Shown piece by piece: positions 17,465 through 25,620 of a stretch of 64,000 nucleotides of DNA. Numbering within the stretch: the stretch's first letter is position 1; each line of letters starts with the position of its first letter. This stretch comes from an uncultured Clostridia bacterium (GTDB lineage Bacteria > Bacillota > Clostridia > Christensenellales > Borkfalkiaceae): NCBI GenBank assembly GCA_949283125.1, contig CASDRK010000017.1:203468-267467 (forward strand), given 5' to 3'. Position numbers and translations under genes: made by a program. The notes beneath the pieces are model-generated. The model was not told where the DNA came from, made no database searches, and worked only from the letters and a program-made list of their open reading frames with translations.

Positions 17465-18367
17465 TCACTTTAAAAGCTTTACCATTACGGCTTTCTGCGC
17501 ATGCAGCCTGTTTTCGGCTTCGTCGAATATCTCCTTTGCGTGCGCCTCAAACACGTCGTCGGTTATCTCCTCGCCGCGATGAGCGGGCAGGCAGTGCATC
17601 ACCATTGCGTCCGGCTTTGCGTATTTCATGCTCTGCGCGTTGACCTGATAGCCGGCAAAGGCCTGCGCCCTCTTCTGCCTTTCGCTCTCCTGTCCCATCG
17701 ACGCCCACACGTCGGTATAGATCACGTCGGCGTCCTTAAGCGCCTGCTCCACGCTGTCGGTGACGAGGAATTCTCCGTTCTCCTTGGCCCAGCGCATTAT
17801 TTCGGCGTCTGGTTCATAGCCTGCGGGGCAGGCAATCGCAAAGGACATTCCCGTTTTGATTGCGCCGACGGTGAGACTGTTCGCCATATTGTTGCCGTCG
17901 CCGACGAACGCCATCTTCAGACCCTTGAACGATCCCTTGTATTCGCGTATGGTCATCAGATCGGCGAGCACCTGACAGGGATGAGCGTAATCAGTAAGTC
18001 CGTTGATTACGGGTATTGAGCCGTACCTGGCCAGATCTTCCACTTCCTGCTGCGCAAAGGTTCTTATCATTATCCCGTCGAGATAGCGCGAAAGCACCCT
18101 CGCCGTATCCTGCACGGGTTCTCCGCGCCCTATCTGAAGATCGTTGCTGGAAAGGAACAGACCGTATCCGCCCAGCTCGTATATCCCAACTTCGAACGAA
18201 ACCCTTGTGCGGGTGGACGCCTTCTGAAAGATGAGCCCGAGTTTTTTGCCCTTTAAGTAGTCCTTCTGCACGCCGTTGACTCTTTCAAATTTAAGCTGGT
18301 CGGCAAGATTGAGTATGGACAGAATTTCCTCGCGGGTGAGATCCTGAAGTTTAAGCAGATGTTTCAT
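17465..18367 (-). CDS. argF: Ornithine carbamoyltransferase
   Basis: 300 residues. It converts ornithine and carbamoyl phosphate into citrulline. Family motifs: carbamoyl-phosphate loop STRTRVSFEVG (about 53-63), DYAHPCQVLADL, and the ornithine loop VMHCLPAHRGEEI. It overlaps argD by 4 bases (ATGA) and precedes carA, so the enzyme making carbamoyl phosphate and the one using it for arginine are coexpressed. Confidence 0.97.
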   Translation of the reverse strand: MKHLLKLQDLTREEILSILNLADQLKFERVNGVQKDYLKGKKLGLIFQKASTRTRVSFEVGIYELGGYGLFLSSNDLQIGRGEPVQDTARVLSRYLDGIMIRTFAQQEVEDLARYGSIPVINGLTDYAHPCQVLADLMTIREYKGSFKGLKMAFVGDGNNMANSLTVGAIKTGMSFAIACPAGYEPDAEIMRWAKENGEFLVTDSVEQALKDADVIYTDVWASMGQESERQKRAQAFAGYQVNAQSMKYAKPDAMVMHCLPAHRGEEITDDVFEAHAKEIFDEAENRLHAQKAVMVKLLK

Positions 18368-19524
18368 TGTTCTATTACCTCTTTCAAAATTTTGATTGCC
18401 TGCTCCATTTGGCTCTTGCTGATATTGAGCGGCGGCAGCAGTCTGACCCTGTCGTGCGCGGTGAGCACGATAAGCCCCTTATCAAGACACCGCTCCGCTA
18501 TCTCGCGCGCGGGCTTTGAAGTCTTTAATCCTATCATGAGTCCGAGCCCGGTGACCTCGATCACATTTTTAATGCGGCCGAGATGCGCCCTGAAATAGGC
18601 GCCCTTGCCCTGAACTTCCAAAAGCAAGCTGTCCGTTATCCTCTCCACAATGTTTACCGCGCCCGCGCAGGCGACGGGGTTGCCGCCGAACGTTGAACCG
18701 TGGTCGCCCCGCCCGAACACTTCGGCGCACTTGCCGAACAGCATGCAGGCGCCTATGGGTAATCCGCCACCCAGTCCCTTTGCGGTGGTAACTATATCGG
18801 GACGTATGCCGAAATGCTCGTAGGCATACATCTTTCCCGTTCTGCCGTTGCCGCTCTGCACCTCGTCGCAGATGAGAAGTATGTCGCGCTCGCGGCAGAA
18901 CTTTTCAAGCTCTTTTACAAACTTCTCGTCCAGAACGTGCACTCCGCTTTCGCCCTGAACGCACTCTATCATTACCGCACAGGTCTTATCGGTATAGCAT
19001 GCGAGCACGCCGTCCATGGACGGCTCGGCATATCTGAAACCGCCGAGGAAGGGATGGAAATATTTATGAAATTCGTCCTGCCCCGTGGCCGAAAGCGTGG
19101 CTATGGTCCTGCCGTGGAAGGAATTTTTCAATGTTATTATTTCGTTTCTTCCGTAGCGCTCGTTGCCGTACTTTCTCGCCGCCTTGACGGCGCATTCGTT
19201 CGCCTCGGCGCCGCTGTTGCCGAAGAAGACTTTCCCGGCGCCGGTCTTGCGGCACAGAAGCCCCGCAAGCCTTGTCTGCGGATAAGAATAATATAGATTG
19301 GAAGTGTGCTGCACCTCGTCCAGCTGGGCCTTTACCGCCGCCTTCCATTCCTCGTCGCACGCGCCGAAAATATTTACGCCTATGCCCGAGCCGCAGTCTA
19401 TGTATTCCCTGCCGTCGGAATCGTACAAAATACAGCCGTTCCCCCTTTCAAACGCTACGCGAAAGCGTGCGTAAGTGGGCGCTATATACTGCTCGTCGTC
19501 GCTGAATATCTGATTTTTATCCAT
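18364..19524 (-). CDS. argD: Acetylornithine aminotransferase
   Basis: 386 residues from the ATG at 19524, chosen because AAAGGTG lies 7 bases upstream; a GTG three codons earlier overlaps that site. Class III PLP aminotransferase acting on N-acetylglutamate semialdehyde. Motifs: FFGNSGAEANECAVKAAR, the HGRTIATLSATGQ loop, ICDEVQSGNGRTGKM and the PLP lysine in TTAKGLGGGLPIGA. A hairpin followed by a T-rich run lies in the gap between argB and this gene. It overlaps argF by 4 bases. Confidence 0.96.
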   Translation of the reverse strand: MDKNQIFSDDEQYIAPTYARFRVAFERGNGCILYDSDGREYIDCGSGIGVNIFGACDEEWKAAVKAQLDEVQHTSNLYYSYPQTRLAGLLCRKTGAGKVFFGNSGAEANECAVKAARKYGNERYGRNEIITLKNSFHGRTIATLSATGQDEFHKYFHPFLGGFRYAEPSMDGVLACYTDKTCAVMIECVQGESGVHVLDEKFVKELEKFCRERDILLICDEVQSGNGRTGKMYAYEHFGIRPDIVTTAKGLGGGLPIGACMLFGKCAEVFGRGDHGSTFGGNPVACAGAVNIVERITDSLLLEVQGKGAYFRAHLGRIKNVIEVTGLGLMIGLKTSKPAREIAERCLDKGLIVLTAHDRVRLLPPLNISKSQMEQAIKILKEVIEQ

Positions 19525-19544
19525 TGTCCACACCTTTGATTTAC

Positions 19545-19580
19545 GCTAAAAATAAGACTGATTTAGTCAATAAATCAGTC
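19545..19580 (-). terminator. Hairpin with T-rich tail between argB and argD (partial terminator or attenuator)
   Basis: A perfect 10-bp inverted repeat, GACTGATTTA (19556-19565) and TAAATCAGTC (19571-19580), with a 5-base loop. Read on the minus strand it starts 2 bases after the argB stop and is followed by TTATTTTTAG. The stem is AT rich, so read-through into argD is likely; it could tune downstream expression or protect the 3' end of an argGCJB message. Confidence 0.5.
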
Positions 19581-19582
19581 GT

Positions 19583-20428
19583 TCAAACGAACATTGTGCC
19601 GCTGCCTTCGTCGGACAATAATTCTATTAAAATGGAATGACTGACCCTTCCGTCGGTGATGAAGACCTTCTTCACTCCGCGGCGGATCGCGTCTTTGCAG
19701 CACTCTATTTTGGGGATCATGCCGCCGGAAATTATACCCTGCTTGACGAGCGCGGGGATATCGGAGACATAAACTTTTTTAATGAGACTATCGGGGTCGT
19801 CCTTATTTTCCAGCAGACCCCTGATATCGCTCATGAGAATGAGACTTTCCGCCTCGAGCGCGCCGGCTATCGAAGCCGCCGCGGTATCGGCGTTGACATT
19901 GTAAATATTGCCTTCGTCGTCGTAACCGACTGTGGAAATAACGGGAACGTAACCAAGATCCAGAAGATCTGTAACGACCTGAGTGTTGACCTGATCTATC
20001 CGTCCGACGAAACCCAGCTCCTCGGACTGCTTGGAACATTTGAGAAGATGCCCGTCCTGACCGCAGATGCCGACAGCCTTTCCGCCGTTGCGGCAGATGA
20101 GATCGGTAAGATTTTTATTGGTCTTGCCGGCAAGCACCATGCGGACTATTTCTGCCGTCTCCGCGTCGGTGTAGCGCAGGCCGTTTATGAACCTGCTCTC
20201 CCTGCCCATCTGCTTTATCGTCTGCGAAATGTCCGGCCCTCCGCCGTGAACGAGCACTACCTTTATGCCGAGAGCGTTAAGAACGACGAGATCGCGCATG
20301 ACGGACGACTTCAGATTCTCGTCTATCATCGCATTGCCGCCGTATTTTACGACAAGTATCTTATTGAAATATTTTTTAATATACGGCATGGCCTCGATAA
20401 GAAAGGCAGCCTGTTCCTGTTTATTCAT
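19583..20428 (-). CDS. argB: Acetylglutamate kinase
   Basis: 281 residues. Phosphorylates N-acetylglutamate. Amino-acid kinase motifs: LVVKYGGNAMIDE near residue 25, VVLVHGGGPDISQ near 58-70, NVNADTAAASIAGAL and GGMIPKIECCKDAI. It follows argJ with a 1-base gap. In organisms using the cyclic ArgJ route this kinase is often arginine-inhibited; the N-terminal helix seen in arginine-sensitive forms (EAMPYIKKYFNK) is present, so feedback control is plausible but is an inference. Confidence 0.96.
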   Translation of the reverse strand: MNKQEQAAFLIEAMPYIKKYFNKILVVKYGGNAMIDENLKSSVMRDLVVLNALGIKVVLVHGGGPDISQTIKQMGRESRFINGLRYTDAETAEIVRMVLAGKTNKNLTDLICRNGGKAVGICGQDGHLLKCSKQSEELGFVGRIDQVNTQVVTDLLDLGYVPVISTVGYDDEGNIYNVNADTAAASIAGALEAESLILMSDIRGLLENKDDPDSLIKKVYVSDIPALVKQGIISGGMIPKIECCKDAIRRGVKKVFITDGRVSHSILIELLSDEGSGTMFV

Positions 20429-20429
20429 C

Positions 20430-21647
20430 TCAAGTCCTGTAATCGCCGTTGATCTTTACGTAGTCGTATGTAAGATCGCACCCCCATGCGGTGGCGCGGA
20501 AGTTACCGCTTTTGAGGTCTATGCCGATAGTTATCTCGTCCTCGGACAGCACCTTTTTTGCAAGCTCTTCGGAAAAATCCAGACCGTGGCCGTCCTCGCA
20601 GACCTTTACCTGTCCCGCACGCGAAACAAACTTTACGTCTATAGCGTGCACGTCCACGTCGGCGCCCGAATAGCCGATCGCGCAGAGCACCCTGCCCCAG
20701 TTGGCGTCGGCGCCGAACATCGCCGCCTTGACGAGCGATGACTTTATCACCGATTTGCATACCGTGCGGGCAGCCTTTAAGCTCTTGGCTCCCGATACGG
20801 CGCACTCTATGAGTTTTGTTGCGCCCTCGCCGTCTTTTGCGAGCATTTTGCAGAGCTTGACGGTGCAATAACCGAGCGCCTTTATAAACCTATTGTACGC
20901 CCCGCCCCTGCCCTGTATGAGCTTGTTGCCCGCAAGACCGTTTGCAAGGATGAGACACGTATCGTTGGTGGATTGATCTCCGTCAACGGACAACATATTG
21001 AAAGAACCTTTCACATCGTCGGACAGAGCCTTGCGGAGCATATCGGGCGCGATGGCGACGTCTGTGGACAAAAATATCAGGTTTGTAGCCATGTTGGGGC
21101 ATACCATCCCCACGCCCTTGGCTATGCCGCCTATCCTGCACTTCTTTCCGTCTATCGTAAATTCGACGGCTACTTCTTTGCTGACGGTGTCCGTAGTCAT
21201 GATGGCTTCCGCCGCGGCCCGGCTGTTGTCGCCCAGCCCCGCGCACAGCTCGTCGATATGAGCAAGCATGGGGGAAAGATCGAGCTTCTGCCCGATTACT
21301 CCGGTGGACGCCACAGCCACGTCGTACGCGCTTATGCCGCACGCGCGCTCCACCATCGCGCACATGCCTTCGGCTATCTCCACTCCGTCGGCGTTGCATG
21401 TGTTGGCGTTGCCGCTGTTGACGATTATCGCCTGCGCGTAGCCGTCGGAAAGATGTCGTTTCGTAACCAGCACGGGCGCGCCTTTTACAAGGTTGGTCGT
21501 ATATACGCCCGCCGCGCTTGCCCTGACGTCGCTGACTATCAGCGCGAAGTCTTTCTTGATTTTATTTTTACGTATGCCGCAGTGCACTCCGTTCGCCCTG
21601 AAACCGACCGGGGCGCACACGCCGCCTTCTATTTCGTTTATGTTCAT
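20430..21647 (-). CDS. argJ: Bifunctional glutamate N-acetyltransferase / ornithine acetyltransferase ArgJ
   Basis: 405 residues. It recycles the acetyl group from acetylornithine to glutamate and usually also uses acetyl-CoA. The self-cleavage site of the family is visible in PNMATNLIFLSTD (cut expected between Ala and Thr). Other motifs: IVNSGNANTCNA, ASTGVIGQKL, and GDQSTNDTCL. The end NPRATAWGCDLTYDYVKIN-like tail is present (KSGNFRATAWGCDLTYDYV). No separate argA or argE was seen. A GC-rich hairpin lies in the 73-base gap after argC. Confidence 0.95.
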   Translation of the reverse strand: MNINEIEGGVCAPVGFRANGVHCGIRKNKIKKDFALIVSDVRASAAGVYTTNLVKGAPVLVTKRHLSDGYAQAIIVNSGNANTCNADGVEIAEGMCAMVERACGISAYDVAVASTGVIGQKLDLSPMLAHIDELCAGLGDNSRAAAEAIMTTDTVSKEVAVEFTIDGKKCRIGGIAKGVGMVCPNMATNLIFLSTDVAIAPDMLRKALSDDVKGSFNMLSVDGDQSTNDTCLILANGLAGNKLIQGRGGAYNRFIKALGYCTVKLCKMLAKDGEGATKLIECAVSGAKSLKAARTVCKSVIKSSLVKAAMFGADANWGRVLCAIGYSGADVDVHAIDVKFVSRAGQVKVCEDGHGLDFSEELAKKVLSEDEITIGIDLKSGNFRATAWGCDLTYDYVKINGDYRT

Positions 21648-21663
21648 AAATTCTAATCCGTTT

Positions 21664-21687
21664 CCCGTCGGCCGCGCGGCGGACGGG
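21664..21687 (-). other. GC-rich intercistronic hairpin between argC and argJ
   Basis: CCCGTC (21664-21669) pairs with GACGGG (21682-21687), and the interior GCCGCGCGGC is itself self-complementary. There is no T run, so it is not an intrinsic terminator. It may separate argC from argJ by slowing RNA decay or ribosomes. Confidence 0.45.
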
Positions 21688-21720
21688 CATGTCCTGCCGG
21701 TTTGCTTAAGAATCCGCAGT

Positions 21721-22653
21721 TCAGCGCAATCCAGTATCCTCTTCGAGCCCGAGCATTATGTTCATGTTCTGCACGGCCGCACCCGAAGCGCCCTTTCCGA
21801 GGTTGTCAAACACGCTGAAGAGCATCATGCGCTCGGAATCGCCGCACACATAAATTTCCAGACGGTTGCTGCCGACTATTTTATTTGAGGGAAGATAGTC
21901 GGGGATCATGTCCCCGGGCACGACGCTTATAAATTTCTGTCCGCCATAGTACTCCGCAAAAAACTCACGCAAAGCCTTTGCGTCATACCGCTTTGCAAGC
22001 AGTCTGCCGTGCAGCGGCACGCCGACGCACATCCCGGCGTAATAATCGCAGATTACTGGCGAAAATACGGGCGGGGCGTTCAATGCGCACTCGGCAGTCA
22101 TTTCGGGCAGATGCTTGTGCGCAAGCCCGAGGGCATAGTGTCTGGGAGACGACAGCGAGATATCCCTTTCGGGACTTTCGTACTGCGCGATGCCCTTCTT
22201 GCCCGCCCCGGAATAACCGCTGAGGGCGTGACAGACAAAGGGATAATCGCCGTCCGCTATGCCGCTTCTGACAAGCGGCGCCACGAGACTTATGAAACCC
22301 GTTGCGTAACAACCAGGATTGGCTACGCGCTTTGCTCCGGCGATCTCGCGCCTGCGTTCCGCGGACAACTCCGCAAAGCCGTAGACCCAGCCGGGCGCGG
22401 TGCGGTGCGCCGTGGACGCGTCGATTATGCGCGCCCTTTCAGAAGTAACAAGACTTACAGATTCTTTTGCCGCGCCGTCGGGCAGACACAAGAAACTTAT
22501 GTCTGCCTCGTTCAGGCACTCCCTGCGCGCAGCTGCGTCCTTGCGGAGCTCTTCCGGCAGAAGGATCACATTTATATCGTCGCGGGCATTGAGCCTGTCG
22601 AATATCTGCAGGCCGGTGGTGCCCTCCTTGCCGTCGATGAAAACGTTGTACAT
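21721..22653 (-). CDS. argC: N-acetyl-gamma-glutamyl-phosphate reductase, short (type 2) form
   Basis: 310 residues from the ATG at 22653, which shares a base with the argG stop (TAATG); the open frame extends 31 codons into argG but that part does not resemble ArgC. It reduces acetylglutamyl phosphate to the semialdehyde with NADPH. Motifs: FIDGKEGTTGLQIFDRL (nucleotide-binding start typical of type 2 ArgC), LCLPDGAAKESV, and the catalytic cysteine in ANPGCYATGFI. The length and the N-terminus match the type 2 family rather than the roughly 345-residue type 1. Confidence 0.95.
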   Translation of the reverse strand: MYNVFIDGKEGTTGLQIFDRLNARDDINVILLPEELRKDAAARRECLNEADISFLCLPDGAAKESVSLVTSERARIIDASTAHRTAPGWVYGFAELSAERRREIAGAKRVANPGCYATGFISLVAPLVRSGIADGDYPFVCHALSGYSGAGKKGIAQYESPERDISLSSPRHYALGLAHKHLPEMTAECALNAPPVFSPVICDYYAGMCVGVPLHGRLLAKRYDAKALREFFAEYYGGQKFISVVPGDMIPDYLPSNKIVGSNRLEIYVCGDSERMMLFSVFDNLGKGASGAAVQNMNIMLGLEEDTGLR

Positions 22654-23873
22654 TATTTGAGCTTCTTTTCGTCGAGCAGAGCTTTTACCTTTATGGGCAG
22701 GCCGAACAGATTGATGAAGCCCTGCGAATCCGCCTGATTGTAGCAATGGTCTTCGCCGAAAGTCGCAATGTCTTCGCTGTAGAGCGAGTTGGGCGACACT
22801 ATGCCGGCATTCATGACGTTGCCCTTATAGATCTTTAATCTGACGTCGCCGGTGACGCACTCCTGCGTTTTGTCGACAAACGCGTCGAGAGCTTCCCTGA
22901 GCGGAGTGAACCAAAGCCCGTCGTACACAAGTTCGCCGTATTTGATGGCCACGTGCTGCTTGAAATGCATGGTCTGCTTATCCAGACAGACGGATTCGAG
23001 CAGTTCGTGCGCCGCATAGAGTATGGTGCCGCCGGGCGTTTCGTACACGCCGCGCGATTTCATGCCGACAAGCCTGTTTTCCACCATATCCACGAGACCG
23101 ACGCCGTTCTTTCCGCCGATCTTGTTGAGCTTTTCGATGAGCCTTACGGCGCTCATCTTTTTGCCGTCTATCGCGGTAGGAATACCCTTTTCAAAGTGTA
23201 TGCTGACGTATGAGGGCTTGTTGGGAGCCTTCCACGGCGACACGCCAAGTTCGCATATCCTGTCGTAATCGGGTTCGTTTGCCGGATCTTCGAGGTCGAG
23301 TCCTTCGTGCGAAAGATGCCAGAGATTTTTATCCTTGGAATAATTTGTCTCCCTGTTTATCTTGAGAGGTATGTTGTGCGCCTCGGCGTAATCTATCTCC
23401 TCGTCGCGGCTCTTTATATTCCAAATCCTCCACGGCGCGATTATGGGCATTTCGGGAGCGAATGCCTTGATGGCGAGCTCGAATCTCACCTGGTCGTTGC
23501 CCTTGCCCGTGCAGCCGTGACAGATGGCGTCGGCGCCCTCGCGCTTTGCTATTTCAACTATTCTCTTGGCTATTATGGGACGGGCGAAGGACGTGCCGAG
23601 CAGATACTTGTTTTCGTACACGGCCCCGGCCTTCATCGTGGGATAGATGTAATCTTCGATAAACTGCTTTTTCAGATCTTCGACGTACAGTTTGGAGGCG
23701 CCGGTCTTTAACGCCTTTTCCTCCAACCCCTCAAGCTCGGTGGTCTGGCCGACGTCGCCCGAAACCGCGATAACTTCGCAATCGTCGTAATTTTCCTTGA
23801 GCCAGGGTATGATTATGGACGTATCGAGACCGCCCGAATAAGCGAGAACAACTTTTTTGATCTTCTTTTCCAT
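22653..23873 (-). CDS. argG: Argininosuccinate synthase
   Basis: 406 residues from the ATG at 23873; a TTG five codons upstream is in frame but less likely. It joins citrulline and aspartate using ATP. Motifs: [17 protein letters not shown] (PP-loop, about 9-25), [16 protein letters not shown], and [18 protein letters not shown]. It is the first gene of the arg operon, preceded by a strong promoter and ARG-box-like sites. The usual partner argH (argininosuccinate lyase) is not in this window. Confidence 0.96.
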   Translation of the reverse strand: MEKKIKKVVLAYSGGLDTSIIIPWLKENYDDCEVIAVSGDVGQTTELEGLEEKALKTGASKLYVEDLKKQFIEDYIYPTMKAGAVYENKYLLGTSFARPIIAKRIVEIAKREGADAICHGCTGKGNDQVRFELAIKAFAPEMPIIAPWRIWNIKSRDEEIDYAEAHNIPLKINRETNYSKDKNLWHLSHEGLDLEDPANEPDYDRICELGVSPWKAPNKPSYVSIHFEKGIPTAIDGKKMSAVRLIEKLNKIGGKNGVGLVDMVENRLVGMKSRGVYETPGGTILYAAHELLESVCLDKQTMHFKQHVAIKYGELVYDGLWFTPLREALDAFVDKTQECVTGDVRLKIYKGNVMNAGIVSPNSLYSEDIATFGEDHCYNQADSQGFINLFGLPIKVKALLDEKKLK

Positions 23874-23928
23874 ATGCAAACACCACAAAATTTTAATTGA
23901 AACAGGGTCTTTGCCCTGAACCTGAACA

Positions 23929-23958
23929 ATTATACAATATATATAATATACAAGTCAA
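23929..23958 (-). promoter_or_regulatory. Promoter of the arginine operon
   Basis: Minus strand TTGACT (23958-23953), an 18-base spacer and TATAAT (23934-23929). The predicted leader of about 50 bases contains a small CAGGG/CCCTG hairpin (23902-23917) and no T-box. Confidence 0.75.
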
Positions 23959-23997
23959 GCAAATTGGCATTATATTTAAAAGTTTTTGCAGCTCATC

Positions 23998-24015
23998 AAT
24001 GAATAAAATTTCATA
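23998..24015. promoter_or_regulatory. ARG-box-like ArgR/AhrC operator 1
   Basis: AATGAATAAAATTTCATA matches the 18-bp ArgR/AhrC consensus, half-sites TGAAT and a degenerate ATTCA around an AT centre. It lies 40 bases upstream of the -35 box of the arg operon promoter. Confidence 0.6.
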
Positions 24016-24057
24016 AAATATTGAAATAATTTATAAATATGCAAATATTCAATATTT

Positions 24058-24075
24058 GATGAATTATTATGCAAT
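24058..24075. promoter_or_regulatory. ARG-box-like ArgR/AhrC operator 2
   Basis: GATGAATTATTATGCAAT is close to the Bacillus AhrC box (TGAAT, four AT bases, ATKCA). It lies 60 bp upstream of operator 1, about six helical turns away, consistent with one hexamer bridging both sites. It also sits at the 3' end of the upstream metallopeptidase gene. Confidence 0.6.
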
Positions 24076-24082
24076 ACGACAT

Positions 24083-24733
24083 TCAGTAAAGCCGGGCGAG
24101 AAAGGAAAAACTTTCAAGTTGCTTTTCGGCCGCGTCGCGCGCGGGGAAAACCGCCTTGAGAAGAGCCTTGAACTGCGGCGAGTGGTCGCGACGGCGCGTA
24201 TGGCAAAGCTCGTGCGCGATGACGTAGTCCTGAAGCAGGCACGGCAACATCAGCAACTTGTAGTTGAACGTTAAATTGTTTCTGCAGTCGCAGCACCCCC
24301 ACCGCCCGCGGTAGGACCTGAACGATATCGCGCCGCAGTCAAACGCAAAGCGCCGCGCAAATTCGCGCACCCTTGCGCAAAACCTTCCGCCGAGTTCTGT
24401 AATCAACAAGTTTTTCAATGCGCGCGGCGAAGTCACGCTCACGCCGTCGGCGCCGATATGATTGCGCGCGCCAACCGTAAGGGGAAGTTCTTCTCCGTTG
24501 ACAAGCACGCTCCCGCCGGAGATGACCGAAGAATACCTGCGGGCAATCTGCTCGTTTTCCGCCATGCGGCGGGCGATCCATGCCCGCCTGCGTTCAAGAA
24601 ATTTCAGTATCCCGTCCGACGGAAGACTCTCCGGACAGCGCACGACGACGCTGTTGTCGTCGCTTATCCTGACGGAGAGCGAGCGCCTGTCGCCGCGGAT
24701 GACCTTAAATTCAAACGGAGGACAATACGACAT
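24083..24733 (-). CDS. YgjP/DUF45-type zinc metallopeptidase-like protein
   Basis: 216 residues. The family (PF01863) has a gluzincin-like HExxH motif, here AHELCHTRRRDHSPQF at about residues 169-184, with the downstream His-x-x-x-Phe part also typical. The segment SYRGRWGCCDCRNNLTFNY corresponds to the conserved region preceding the active site. Its physiological substrate is not known. It overlaps the upstream acyl-ACP thioesterase gene by 23 bases, so the two are cotranscribed. The stop lies only 8 bases from ARG-box 2. Confidence 0.85.
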   Translation of the reverse strand: MSYCPPFEFKVIRGDRRSLSVRISDDNSVVVRCPESLPSDGILKFLERRRAWIARRMAENEQIARRYSSVISGGSVLVNGEELPLTVGARNHIGADGVSVTSPRALKNLLITELGGRFCARVREFARRFAFDCGAISFRSYRGRWGCCDCRNNLTFNYKLLMLPCLLQDYVIAHELCHTRRRDHSPQFKALLKAVFPARDAAEKQLESFSFLARLY

Positions 24734-25442
24734 TGCACTGCACGCGGAGCTCTTCGCCGGCCCTGCCCTCTATCACCCATTCGCCGTCGGCGCTCATGCG
24801 CCTGAAGAAGGTTATCTTTTCGCCGCACTTGCACTGTTTTATATACGATATCCTGAACTTCGACGCCCATTTTCCCTTGAGCTCGTCAAGGGAAAAGACA
24901 TCCATAAGCAGATCGGCGTATCTGGTATTGTTTACATGATTGTAGTGATCGCAATCCGAATAGCATACGGTTTTGCAATACGCGCTTTCGCCGTCCTCAA
25001 CGCGCGGTATCTTCCAGCTGTTGAAATCGGTGGAGCGGAACTCGTTGTACCGAATATCCACGTCGGCAAACACCGCACTTGACGGAAGGAGCGAAAAAGT
25101 TGCAAGATCCACAAGGCACCAGCGCGAAGTGCCTACACCGACCTTTTCGTCGCCGACGAACAGCTCGAAATCGCGCATCACGATGAGATGTTTGGGCCTG
25201 ACCGGCCACGTGTGCACGGTCAACGTTTCGTTGTAAGCCACCGGGCGATACAGTTCAACGTACCAGTTTGACAAAATGAATCCGATATTTTTGGGCTGAA
25301 GGTTTTTGTATCCGAACCCGAGCTCGTCGGCAGAAAGACAGGCCGACTCCTGCATTACCGCAAGAAAGGACGCCGGCCTTATGATATCCTGAAAATCGGC
25401 GTCCGCATAGCGGAAGCCATAATCTTTTGAATGAAGATACAT
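24711..25442 (-). CDS. Acyl-ACP thioesterase (PF01643 family)
   Basis: 243 residues, a double hot-dog bacterial acyl-ACP thioesterase. It releases free fatty acids from acyl carrier protein in the cytoplasm. The first hot-dog holds ADADFQDIIRPASFLAVMQE and the substrate strand VHTWPVRPKHLIVMRDF; the second carries CDHYNHVNNTRYADLLMDV, the D-x-N-x-HVNN motif with the catalytic Asn/His. Length and motif order agree with bacterial FatA-like enzymes. It is first in a two-gene unit with the YgjP-like gene and divergent from the PadR-membrane protein gene. Confidence 0.92.
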   Translation of the reverse strand: MYLHSKDYGFRYADADFQDIIRPASFLAVMQESACLSADELGFGYKNLQPKNIGFILSNWYVELYRPVAYNETLTVHTWPVRPKHLIVMRDFELFVGDEKVGVGTSRWCLVDLATFSLLPSSAVFADVDIRYNEFRSTDFNSWKIPRVEDGESAYCKTVCYSDCDHYNHVNNTRYADLLMDVFSLDELKGKWASKFRISYIKQCKCGEKITFFRRMSADGEWVIEGRAGEELRVQCNVVLSSV

Positions 25443-25472
25443 CGTGTTACCCGCAATAATTTTATTTGATTA

Positions 25473-25502
25473 ATCATATCACATTTGACACGCTCAAGTA
25501 AA
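25473..25502 (-). promoter_or_regulatory. Promoter of the acyl-ACP thioesterase gene
   Basis: Minus strand TTTACT (25502-25497), 18-base spacer and TATGAT (25478-25473). It drives the two-gene unit ending at 24083. Confidence 0.5.
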
Positions 25503-25528
25503 CCGTTTTGAAGGATATTATGTATAAT

Positions 25529-25541
25529 TATGTCTGACATA
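25529..25541. promoter_or_regulatory. Short perfect palindrome in the divergent thioesterase/PadR spacer
   Basis: TATGTC-T-GACATA, arms of 6 bp. PadR-family operators are often ATGT/ACAT inverted repeats, so this is a candidate site for autoregulation by the adjacent PadR protein. It lies between the two divergent promoters. Confidence 0.4.
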
Positions 25542-25564
25542 GTACCATTTATCCCGTGAGAATA

Positions 25565-25593
25565 TTGACATATAAAGTATAATGTGATATAAT
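25565..25593 (+). promoter_or_regulatory. Consensus sigma-A promoter of the PadR-membrane protein gene
   Basis: TTGACA (25565-25570), a 17-base spacer and TATAAT (25588-25593). The gene start is 28 bases downstream and is preceded by GGGAGGAAA. Confidence 0.85.
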
Positions 25594-25620
25594 AATTACA
25601 AAATACGGGAGGAAACCGCA

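Noticed and set aside
23874-23928. T-box or arginine riboswitch in the argG leader
   Set aside because: The leader is only about 50 bases, with one 5-bp hairpin and no T-box core sequence.
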